Of a stretch of 59,565 bases of DNA, positions 32,035 through 39,131 are shown piece after piece; the first letter of the stretch is position 1, and each line of letters starts with the position of its first letter. Below the pieces are notes generated by a model that had not been told where the DNA came from, did not search any database, and worked only from the letters and a program-made list of their open reading frames with translations. Source of the DNA: Saprospiraceae bacterium (GTDB lineage: Bacteria; Bacteroidota; Bacteroidia; Chitinophagales; Saprospiraceae); contig JANWVR010000097.1 of NCBI GenBank assembly GCA_025056735.1, forward strand, positions 1-59,565. The letters run 5' to 3'. The position numbers and the translations under genes are program-made.

Positions 32035-33438
32035 ATGAAAAAGATGTTTGACAACCCGCATTTAGCAAAATGCCTCTCTGCCGTGGTCGTTGCGGCCATT
32101 CTTTTGTATGCGCGCCCAACGAATGCACAGACTGCGAACGACACAGTTCGCTTGTTGCTCGACCTCCCGCTGCTCGATTTGCCCTATCAGAGCTACGCCT
32201 CTCGCACTGAGGGCAACTTCCTGGCCGGCTACGGCTCGCCGAGCATGAAGCAAAGCCTACAGATGACGACTAACCTCTACAGTGCTGCGCATTTCGGAGC
32301 AAAGGAAGCGTTCAAGGGGATGAATAGTCCACTATTGAGGGCTATTCTGACCTACGGCACAGCCACCCTTTTCGACCTGCTATCCCTTCAGGCGCCGCTG
32401 GGCAACGCCTGGCTCCATGAAGAATACCATCGCGCCGTACTGACGCGCCGGGAGGTGAAGAGTGCCAACGAAGTCAACCGCTTCCCTATCGGCCAGGAAG
32501 TCATCCGGGTGTATCGCATTGCTGATGCCGACTTAGAGCGCATGCATGACAACCACCGCAACGACTGGCTCAGGCTCCAGGTAGCAGGCAAGGAGGGCGA
32601 ACTGCACCTGCTGCAAACCCTCCAGCGCAACGACTTCTTCTACAGCCAGAAGATGCCGCATATCCCGCTGTACTGGCTGATCACCTTCGCTACGGGCGAA
32701 TACGTGCGCAGCTGTGCAAAAGGCGATTTCAACCGTATCGTCAACGAAATGAACGATAAAGAGGGCAGGGACATCCTTGCTCGGGATTTCACTGGCCCCG
32801 ACTATACAGCCTGGGCGTATGCGCTCTTCCGGCCCGAGCAGCGCTATAAGGCGCGTGGCGTACACCCCTCCGGCGTGGGCATCAATCGTTACATCAAACC
32901 CGCTGACTTGACGGAGGAGGAATTGGACTACATCCGAAAACAAGGCCGTTTGCAGTGGCTTAACTTTCTGTCGCCCACGCTCTTTGGCTTTTCCAAAATA
33001 TGCCTCAAAAAAAGCCCAAAGGGAAACCATTACGGCAACTTCGCTGTGCGGAGCGTTCTGACGCCCTTTGGAAATGACGTCTCGGTCGAAGCCTGGTATC
33101 AATCGCCCGGTTACAACCTATTCTTAGTACTCCACAACTATTTGAACCGGGATGGCTTTCTAACCGGTCTGGAAATGGGCATGGTAGACCAGCCCGTCTT
33201 TAAGGGAAAGCTGGCCCTTAGCCCGCGCCTGATGATGTGGCGGCAGCCCGAAAACCTCTCCTTTACGACGACGGAAGGGCAACTCGGCGGTCTGTTGGGC
33301 CTGAAAGCCCGTGCCAACTTGGGCCGTTTCAACCCCTATTTTGAGATAGAGGGCAAAACGGCCGGCTGGGTGATGGGCAATGTCTTCTTAGAAGAAAACG
33401 TCAGCGTGAATGCAGGGGTGAACGTGCTCTTCCGGTAG
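32035..33438 (+). CDS. Exported protein with HEEYH motif and a possible C-terminal beta-barrel segment
   Basis: A 467-residue protein. Residues 1-32 are an export signal ending ARPTNAQ. At 128-132 lies HEEYH, which fits the HExxH zinc-protease pattern, within WLHEEYHRAVLTRREVKSANE. No obvious third ligand motif could be assigned. The C-terminal third has alternating beta-type segments and ends in AGVNVLFR, reminiscent of outer-membrane barrel strands. I recall related uncharacterised proteins in Bacteroidota but no described function. ATG 32035 is selected as the Met before the signal peptide. It is convergent with the large metalloprotease. Confidence 0.65.
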   Translation: MKKMFDNPHLAKCLSAVVVAAILLYARPTNAQTANDTVRLLLDLPLLDLPYQSYASRTEGNFLAGYGSPSMKQSLQMTTNLYSAAHFGAKEAFKGMNSPLLRAILTYGTATLFDLLSLQAPLGNAWLHEEYHRAVLTRREVKSANEVNRFPIGQEVIRVYRIADADLERMHDNHRNDWLRLQVAGKEGELHLLQTLQRNDFFYSQKMPHIPLYWLITFATGEYVRSCAKGDFNRIVNEMNDKEGRDILARDFTGPDYTAWAYALFRPEQRYKARGVHPSGVGINRYIKPADLTEEELDYIRKQGRLQWLNFLSPTLFGFSKICLKKSPKGNHYGNFAVRSVLTPFGNDVSVEAWYQSPGYNLFLVLHNYLNRDGFLTGLEMGMVDQPVFKGKLALSPRLMMWRQPENLSFTTTEGQLGGLLGLKARANLGRFNPYFEIEGKTAGWVMGNVFLEENVSVNAGVNVLFR

Positions 33439-33512
33439 GAGACTCGACACTTTTCACCAACGAAGCGCTGCGGACTCTTCCCTGGGCCTTGCTTCCTGGG
33501 GATAACTGGGTC

Positions 33513-36071
33513 TCACCGTCCTTTTTTGGCATCGAGTGCATCCTCAAGGCGTCGCAAGCAGTCGTGGTAGTGGTGTCGGGTGGTGGCGTCGTTGACGGCA
33601 GTGCTGGCGGCCTTGAGGTCGCCTTGCAACTGCTGCAGGAGGGCTAAAGCCAGCGACGGCACATCGGAGTAGTAGAGGTTGGGTGTTTGGGCACCCCCAG
33701 ACGGGTTGTTGGGCAACTGCGCCAGCGTGCTCATCTTCTCGATGAACATTTTCTGCAGATTACGGCGCTGGAGGCTGACGGCCGAACGCGCAGGTAGTTC
33801 GCTCCAGATGCCGGCCCGCAGCTCGTCAAAGAGCTGAGCGACGGTGTATGTTTTCGGGTCGAGTGCTTCGTTCTCGATCATGCGCTGCAGGCGCGTGGAG
33901 CTGAGCAGGCTGTTGAGCGTGTTTTCCTGCAGGCGCATCAGCGCCGATACGCCGCTTTCGGGCCGCAGCAGGCGCAGCACTTTGGGCTCAAAGAGCCATT
34001 CGGGCGTCTGGAAAAGGTGTTTGTGCAGGAAAGCAACGGCTTCTCGCTGGCGTTCGGCGGGCGCTATTTCATAGACGAAGCCAGGCTGGTCGTATGTCTT
34101 GGGCGTTTCGTACACGCCGCCAACCCACTTGGCTACGTGGCCGATGTATCGGCTGAACTGGCCTACAACGTTGTCGTACAGCTCCTGAGCGCGCTCAAAA
34201 GTCTGGGCCTCCTCTTTCGTCCAGAGAGCGGCATTAGGCAGGATGCGCTGGAGGTTTTTGATGCCGTACTCAGAGGCGAGCATAGAGTTGTCGCCAAGGT
34301 CTTCGGCTTGGGCGCGCGGGTCGTAGGGGTTAGTCTCCGTCAGGAAGTGCAGGCGCGGATTGTTGGCAGCCTTTTCCAAGTACCAGCGGTTGAGTATCTT
34401 GCGGTCTTCCTCGGCGTCTTTGGTGCCGTAGATGGGTTTGTAGCCCCATTCAATGGCCCAGCGGTCGTAATCGCCCACGCGAGGCATAAGGTCTGTAACG
34501 CCGTCTTCGGGCTGCGCCACGTAGTTGAAGCGGGCGTAGTCCATAATGGAAGAGGTGTGGCCGTTGGCTTCGACGAATTTTTTGTCGCGGAGTTTCTCTA
34601 CCGGTGTGGCGTGGCTGGCGCCGAAGTTGTGCCGTAGGCCTAAGGTGTGGCCTACCTCATGCGCCGAGACGAAGCGGATAAGTTCGCCCATGAGTTTTTC
34701 GTCGAGTTCATTGGCGCGAGCGCGCGGGTCTACGGCAGCCGTCTGAGTGGTGTACCAGTTTTTGAGCAGGCGCATGACGTTGTGGTACCAGCCGATGTGG
34801 CTTTCGATGATCTCGCCCGTGCGCGGGTCGTGCACGTTGGGGCCGTAGGCGTTCTGAATGTCGGAAGCAAAGTATCGGATGACGGAGAAGCGGGCGTCTT
34901 CGAGGCTCATGGTCGTGTCGTTCTCGGGCCAATCGCGGGCAATGATGGCGTTTTTCCAGCCAGCTTGCTCGAAGGCGGGCTGCCAGTCTTCGACGCCCTT
35001 TTTCAGGTAAGGCCGCCACTTGAGCGGGGTGGCTGGGTCAATGTAGAAGACGATGGGCTTGGCTGGCTCGATCTTTTCGCCGCGCTGTTGGCGTCGGGCA
35101 TCGGCTTCGTTCTTGGGCTCCAATCGCCAACGGACGATGATGGTTTCATCTTCAGCGCGCTGCTGGTCGTCGGTATAGACCTGATACCCGGTGGCAAAGT
35201 AGCCTACGCGCGGGTCGAAGAAGCGCTTTCGAGCCGGGTTGCGCGGCAGCAAGATGAGCGAGTTATTGATTTCAAACGTTACGACACCGGCATTCAGGCC
35301 GGCCAGCAGATTCACCGTGCCGGGTGTCTCCTCACGCAAGGAGGGCGGGCTGACTTTGTACGTCTTCACCGTGCGTACCTCGAGATTAATCGGATAGGCA
35401 CGCATGCTTTGAATGTAACTGCGGTCCTTCTGCAGGTCGCCCATTTTATAGCGCTGCTTGGTGAGGGGCGGAATGCTGAACACCTGGTTTTCGTCTTTGA
35501 AAAAATCCGTCACTTCGATGACTACCGACGTGTCGGCCCGAACGGCTTTGATGTCGAATGCCGCAGCAATGGGATCTACGTTAGAACTGCGTACTGCCTT
35601 GTAAATAGGCGCCGTTGTATCCGGACTAACGTTTCGATAGGCAATGGCCCGTATGAAGACCTTGTCCGACGGGCCGCGCTCGAAGCGGATAACCTGGCGA
35701 TTGACCTGCTCGCCGCCATAGCCAGCGCCCGTAGGCGTCTGAGACACGCGCGTTATGGCCATAATATCGGCGCCAAACACCGAGTCTGGAACTTCTAAAA
35801 AGTATTTGTCTTCTATCCGGTGCACCGTTACTAAGCCTGTCATACTGACGGCCTTGTCGGTGATGACCTCTCGGTAAGGTTTAGGGCCTTTTTTCTCCTC
35901 TGGTTTTTCTTTCTTTTCGGCTTTTTCGTCTTTAGGCGGCACGGTGTCTTTGACAGCAGCAGGTGCAGGTGGCAGAGTATCGCGCTTGGTGGGCGTCTGA
36001 GCCTGAAGGAGCGTAGCCATCAGCAAGAACGCAGATAGCAAGCTAACGCGAGGCAGAGCAAAGCAGTTCAT
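33513..36071 (-). CDS. Secreted zinc metalloprotease, DUF5117/DUF5118 type
   Basis: An 852-residue exported protease. After the signal peptide (MNCFALPRVSLLSAFLLMATLLQAQ) comes a low-complexity Lys/Glu/Pro linker, then the DUF5118/DUF5117-type N-terminal part (VHRIEDKYFLEVPDSVFGADIMAITRVSQ). The catalytic site is a full metzincin-like HEVGHTLGLRHNFGAS (HExxHxxGxxH), which supplies three zinc ligands. Usual substrates of this Bacteroidota family are not established. ATG 36071 begins the signal peptide; an in-frame Met at 36140 is rejected because it lies upstream of a promoter-like TTTGCTAAAAAA. It is convergent with the HEEYH protein gene. Confidence 0.88.
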   Translation of the reverse strand: MNCFALPRVSLLSAFLLMATLLQAQTPTKRDTLPPAPAAVKDTVPPKDEKAEKKEKPEEKKGPKPYREVITDKAVSMTGLVTVHRIEDKYFLEVPDSVFGADIMAITRVSQTPTGAGYGGEQVNRQVIRFERGPSDKVFIRAIAYRNVSPDTTAPIYKAVRSSNVDPIAAAFDIKAVRADTSVVIEVTDFFKDENQVFSIPPLTKQRYKMGDLQKDRSYIQSMRAYPINLEVRTVKTYKVSPPSLREETPGTVNLLAGLNAGVVTFEINNSLILLPRNPARKRFFDPRVGYFATGYQVYTDDQQRAEDETIIVRWRLEPKNEADARRQQRGEKIEPAKPIVFYIDPATPLKWRPYLKKGVEDWQPAFEQAGWKNAIIARDWPENDTTMSLEDARFSVIRYFASDIQNAYGPNVHDPRTGEIIESHIGWYHNVMRLLKNWYTTQTAAVDPRARANELDEKLMGELIRFVSAHEVGHTLGLRHNFGASHATPVEKLRDKKFVEANGHTSSIMDYARFNYVAQPEDGVTDLMPRVGDYDRWAIEWGYKPIYGTKDAEEDRKILNRWYLEKAANNPRLHFLTETNPYDPRAQAEDLGDNSMLASEYGIKNLQRILPNAALWTKEEAQTFERAQELYDNVVGQFSRYIGHVAKWVGGVYETPKTYDQPGFVYEIAPAERQREAVAFLHKHLFQTPEWLFEPKVLRLLRPESGVSALMRLQENTLNSLLSSTRLQRMIENEALDPKTYTVAQLFDELRAGIWSELPARSAVSLQRRNLQKMFIEKMSTLAQLPNNPSGGAQTPNLYYSDVPSLALALLQQLQGDLKAASTAVNDATTRHHYHDCLRRLEDALDAKKGR

Positions 36072-36084
36072 ACGCAGTAATGTG

Positions 36085-36098
36085 TTTTTTAGCAAACC
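36085..36098 (-). promoter_or_regulatory. Promoter-like element GGTTTGCTAAAAAA
   Basis: On the minus strand TTTGCTAAAAAA lies 14 bases upstream of the metalloprotease ATG. The same core sits upstream of ccmE and of the subtilase gene. The preceding bases do not give a perfect TAnnTTTG. Confidence 0.35.
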
Positions 36099-36317
36099 AT
36101 AAAAACTTAGGTCGTGCGCAAAGACACAAAAACTTTGCACAACTGAATAAAAAATCCGCTATTTTGGCATGCGAAGTCTTCTACCTCTTCGACTCTGTCA
36201 GCCAAAACATGTTGGAGCCTTCCCTCCCGCGTCCTGAGGCAACCCAAATCTTCGCGAGAAAATCCCGCACACCAAAGCGATTGCGCAGCGCTTAGAAAGC
36301 CGACTGGTCACCGGAAA

Positions 36318-36358
36318 TAAAAAAAGGCCCACTGCCTACCTCCCAAACGCAATGGGCC
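36318..36358 (-). terminator. Rho-independent terminator of the rpmB-rpmG-DUF4295 operon
   Basis: On the minus strand the stem GGCCCATTGC / GCAGTGGGCC (one G-U pair) with a 13-base loop is followed by TTTTTTT. It begins 27 bases past the DUF4295 stop codon. Confidence 0.85.
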
Positions 36359-36384
36359 AAAATCATAAACGAAGTTATGAGTCT

Positions 36385-36564
36385 TTACTTCACATCGGCA
36401 AAGAAGTCCTTCACCTTGTCCTTGTGAACAATCATCTCTTTGTAAGTGTAACGGCCAGTGGTTGGGTCTTTGATGGCCTTCACTACCTTGACGTGGTCTT
36501 TGCCACTACCGGCATTAGCGGCGCGCTCGGCAACGCGGGCGTTTTTTGACACTTTCTTAGCCAT
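36385..36564 (-). CDS. DUF4295 protein (small, ribosome-operon associated)
   Basis: A 59-residue, strongly basic protein read from ATG 36564: it begins MAKKVSKNARVAERAANAGS and contains KVVKAIKDPTTGRYTYKEMIV. This is the DUF4295 pattern, a short Bacteroidota-specific family nearly always encoded next to the L28 and L33 genes. Here it follows rpmG by 46 bases and precedes the operon terminator. By its context and charge it is probably a ribosomal or ribosome-associated protein; no direct evidence is visible. Proteins this short are easily missed by gene callers. Confidence 0.85.
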   Translation of the reverse strand: MAKKVSKNARVAERAANAGSGKDHVKVVKAIKDPTTGRYTYKEMIVHKDKVKDFFADVK

Positions 36565-36610
36565 GGCGCTGGATGTATTTTAACATGAAAAAATGTGCTT
36601 CAGCAGCAGG

Positions 36611-36799
36611 TTACTTGATTTCGCGATGCAGTGTATAACGGCGCAAAATAGGGTTGTACTTTTTCAGCTCAAGGCGCTCCGGAGTGTTCTTCCGGTTTTT
36701 TTGCGTTACGTAGCGCGAGGTGCCGGGCAGGCCACTGTTTTTATGCTCGGTGCATTCCAGAATGACCTGAATGCGATTGCCTTTGCTCTTTTTTGCCAT
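36611..36799 (-). CDS. rpmG: 50S ribosomal protein L33
   Basis: A 62-residue L33: [23 protein letters not shown], then [36 protein letters not shown]. One Cys (in LECTEHK) is present rather than the CxxC pairs of zinc-binding L33, so this is the Cys-minus form. It binds 23S rRNA near the E site. It lies 33 bases after rpmB and 46 before DUF4295 in one operon. Confidence 0.96.
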   Translation of the reverse strand: MAKKSKGNRIQVILECTEHKNSGLPGTSRYVTQKNRKNTPERLELKKYNPILRRYTLHREIK

Positions 36800-36832
36800 T
36801 GCGATGCGGTGTTTGAATGGTTCGTTTTTCGA

Positions 36833-37102
36833 TTAGCAACCTTCAACGCGAGCTGGGGTGTTGAAGAAGATAATTTCGCCTTTATCTTCTAACTCCTTCA
36901 GATAGGTGTAAAGGCCTTTCTTATTGATGGTGCGCAGGGCCGCGCAGCTCACCTTCAGCGTTACCCATTCGCCAGTTTCGGGCATGAAAAATTTCTTCGT
37001 TTGCAGATTCGGGTAAAAGCGCCGCTTGGTTTTGCGGTTGGAGTGCGACACGTTGTGCCCCGAAATTGTCTTCTTGCCCGTCAAATCGCAGACTCTTGCC
37101 AT
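36833..37102 (-). CDS. rpmB: 50S ribosomal protein L28
   Basis: An 89-residue L28: MARVCDLTGKKTISGHNVSHSNRKTKRRFYPNLQTKKF, ending KGEIIFFNTPARVEGC. The CxxxG start, NVSHSNRKTKRRF and the C-terminal region are family hallmarks. It is the first protein gene of the rpmB-rpmG-DUF4295 operon. A terminator-like hairpin separates it from the upstream tRNA-Arg gene, and no clear -7 box of its own was seen, so read-through from the tRNA promoter may supply its transcript. Confidence 0.96.
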   Translation of the reverse strand: MARVCDLTGKKTISGHNVSHSNRKTKRRFYPNLQTKKFFMPETGEWVTLKVSCAALRTINKKGLYTYLKELEDKGEIIFFNTPARVEGC

Positions 37103-37128
37103 GACTAATATGTAGGTGGTGTTTCTTC

Positions 37129-37159
37129 AAAAAAACGCCCGTCGCACAAGTCAACGGGC
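37129..37159 (-). terminator. Terminator or attenuator between tRNA-Arg and rpmB
   Basis: On the minus strand GCCCGT-(11-base loop)-ACGGGC is followed by GTTTTTTT. It lies 20 bases past the tRNA-Arg 3' end and 27 bases before the rpmB start, so it either ends the tRNA transcript or attenuates read-through into the ribosomal protein genes. Confidence 0.7.
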
Positions 37160-37179
37160 AGATAATCAGGAAATTTTCG

Positions 37180-37252
37180 TGACTCCGAGAGGACTCGAAC
37201 CTCTAACCTTCTGATCCGTAGTCAGATGCTCTATCCATTAAGCTACGGAGCC
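37180..37252 (-). tRNA. tRNA-Arg (anticodon ACG)
   Basis: Read on the minus strand the acceptor stem GGCTCCG pairs with CGGAGTC (one G-U), with discriminator A and no encoded CCA. The anticodon stem TCTGA/TCAGA holds loop CTACGGA, anticodon ACG, which is modified to ICG and reads CGU, CGC and CGA. The T arm reads AGAGG-TTCGAGT-CCTCT. The gene is preceded by a promoter and followed by a terminator-like hairpin. Confidence 0.95.
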
Positions 37253-37271
37253 AATGACGTTGTTTCGGGCG

Positions 37272-37304
37272 GCAAAGGTAAGGCTATTGGAGATTTCCGT
37301 GCAA
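37272..37304 (-). promoter_or_regulatory. Promoter of tRNA-Arg (TTG -21- TACCTTTGC)
   Basis: On the minus strand TTG (37304-37302), a 21-base spacer and TACCTTTGC (37280-37272) lie 19 bases upstream of the tRNA. The layout closely resembles the tRNA-Glu promoter at 14540-14572. Confidence 0.6.
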
Positions 37305-37313
37305 GTTCTTTTT

Positions 37314-38957
37314 TTATTTTTTCACAAATTTCACCGACCGCCAGGCGTCGTTACGTCCGAAAGAAAGGCTATAAACGCCGGGGGGAAGGTGAGCAAGGTT
37401 TCGTTTCCAGATGCTGCTGCCAAAAGGCTCGGGCGTATAGGTCTCTTCTAAGAGTTGTTGGCCGAGCATATTGAAAATGCGCACCCGATAGGGAGAGTAG
37501 GAGGGAGTTTGCAGGCGTGCCTGTATTTCGTCGGTTACGGGATTCGAGCGCACCCAGAGGATTTCTAATTGCCCCAGTGGAGAGCCATCGCAAAGTTGCT
37601 GGACGCGGCGTACAGCGTTGGCCACATTGAGACGTCCACCGGTGGTAGTGATGTTGGCTAAGGTGGGCTCTGGGCTTACGCTTTCCAATAAAACATCGCG
37701 CACACGGCGGGCGCAAGCCGTCGGATTGGTCAAGGCGTCGCCAATGAAGTTACTGCACGGCAGGCTGTAGAGGAGAGCAACGGCGCCACTAACGTGCGGA
37801 GTAGCTGCCGAAGTGCCGTTAAAAATACCATAGGTGGGGTTGTTGCCGTCGCTGCGGGCGGTATAGGTGCCGTCCCCAGGGGCGCCCAAGTCCACGTGCG
37901 TTTTGCCGTAGCCGGTTTCGGTGATCTTGCGGCCTGCCGTTTGGTCTACATTATTAACGATAATCAGGTATTCACTGGGACAGGTACTGGGCATGTCGCC
38001 TACGACGTCCACATTGGTATTGGTATTGGAAGTGGCGCCGACGCTCAGGATACCGACCTTGCCCAGAGAGTCATACACCGCGCACCACAATGGGAAATCT
38101 CTGGGCCAGGCTTTATCAATACCAAAAGAGGCGTTGGTAACGACGACAAAAGCACCCTTGGCGCCGTTGGTCTCGTTGTACAGTCGGCGCATGCGAGCGG
38201 CGTAGTGGTATCCGCCAACGATTTCATCCTCATAGGTGATATCGGCCAGGTTCATCAGGCGGACGTTCCAGTTGATGCCTGACACGCCGATGCCGTTATT
38301 GCCCTTAGCGCCGATGATGGCGTTGACGGCCGTGCCGTGAAAGCCGGGTGTGCCCGGGTCGTCGCTGTTGCGGCGCGGATTCCATCCGCGGAAGTCGTCC
38401 ACATAGCCGTTGCCGTCGTCATCGCGGCCGTTGTTGGGTATTTCCTGGCGGTTAAACCAATAACTGGGCGCTACATCGGGATGCGAGCGCAGGGCGCCCT
38501 TTTCCAGCACAGCCACGACGATGGTGTCGCCCTTGAGCGTCAGGCCGCCAGTAGAAATGTCCCAGGCGTCGGGCATGCCGATGAGCACTAAGCCCTTTTG
38601 TCGGCTCCAATCCGGGTCGTTAGGGAAGGTGGCGCGTTCGTCGGCGCGGTGATTCCATTGCGCGGCGGCAATATCGGGATGGCGCCGAGCAGCCTGTAAC
38701 AGCGCTTCAGCATTGGCAACGTTTTCGTCGAAACCCAGCAGGTAGATATGCCAGTCGGGCGCCACGATTTTTTTCCACATTAGAGCAGCTTCGACGGGTT
38801 GCGTAGCAGCCAGCTGATGCAGCACCGTAACAGGCGAGGCTTCGGGCCGCAATTGGATGAGCAGCTCTCCGCTGCGTCGTTCGTGTGGCTGAGCATGCAG
38901 AGAGGCAAACGCTACAAGGGCAGCAATAAGTAGAAGGCTTTTTCTGAGTAATATCAT
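37314..38957 (-). CDS. Subtilisin-like serine peptidase (S8) with T9SS type A sorting domain
   Basis: A 547-residue exported protease. It has a signal peptide (MILLRKSLLLIAALVAFASLHAQ), an S8 domain and a C-terminal T9SS domain ending IWKRNLAHLPPGVYSLSFGRNDAWRSVKFVKK. The catalytic His is in FHGTAV (H207), the oxyanion Asn probably in VTNASFG (N275), and the Ser in GTSAATPHVSG (S383). The position of the catalytic Asp reads VAVLEKGALRSHPD, with Glu (E152) in place of Asp. The enzyme should be exported by Sec, then across the outer membrane by T9SS and anchored or released. ATG 38957 is preferred; an in-frame Met at 38978 adds 7 residues. A TTTGCTAAAAAA element precedes it. Confidence 0.85.
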   Translation of the reverse strand: MILLRKSLLLIAALVAFASLHAQPHERRSGELLIQLRPEASPVTVLHQLAATQPVEAALMWKKIVAPDWHIYLLGFDENVANAEALLQAARRHPDIAAAQWNHRADERATFPNDPDWSRQKGLVLIGMPDAWDISTGGLTLKGDTIVVAVLEKGALRSHPDVAPSYWFNRQEIPNNGRDDDGNGYVDDFRGWNPRRNSDDPGTPGFHGTAVNAIIGAKGNNGIGVSGINWNVRLMNLADITYEDEIVGGYHYAARMRRLYNETNGAKGAFVVVTNASFGIDKAWPRDFPLWCAVYDSLGKVGILSVGATSNTNTNVDVVGDMPSTCPSEYLIIVNNVDQTAGRKITETGYGKTHVDLGAPGDGTYTARSDGNNPTYGIFNGTSAATPHVSGAVALLYSLPCSNFIGDALTNPTACARRVRDVLLESVSPEPTLANITTTGGRLNVANAVRRVQQLCDGSPLGQLEILWVRSNPVTDEIQARLQTPSYSPYRVRIFNMLGQQLLEETYTPEPFGSSIWKRNLAHLPPGVYSLSFGRNDAWRSVKFVKK

Positions 38958-38967
38958 GAGCAGCGTA

Positions 38968-38982
38968 TTTTTTAGCAAAGGT
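38968..38982 (-). promoter_or_regulatory. Promoter-like element ACCTTTGCTAAAAAA
   Basis: On the minus strand GACCTTTGCTAAAAAAT lies 10 bases upstream of the subtilase ATG. It differs from TAnnTTTGC in one base (G for T), and shares TTTGCTAAAAAA with the ccmE and metalloprotease upstream regions. Confidence 0.45.
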
Positions 38983-39131
38983 CGGTGCTGACAGCAGAAA
39001 ATGTGCGCCCACCTTGCAAAGACGCAGCAGAGGCGCTTTGCGTTGGCGGCGTTGTTGTCTTTCTTTCAGCAAAAAAATGGCGTGGGTGCTCCTTGTGGTA
39101 CAGGCTGCTTAAGAGGCTTGCAGGCGGCCGA

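Larger units (their letters stand above)
36072..36384. other. 313-bp intergenic region
   Basis: This gap lies between the metalloprotease start and the DUF4295 gene. It holds the TTTGCTAAAAAA element of the metalloprotease (36085-36098) and the terminator of the ribosomal protein operon (36318-36358). No further gene was seen. Confidence 0.6.

Noticed and set aside
34647-35798. A 383-codon reading frame antisense to the metalloprotease
   Set aside because: The opposite strand encodes a protease with a full HExxHxxGxxH site; the antisense product has no conserved domain pattern.
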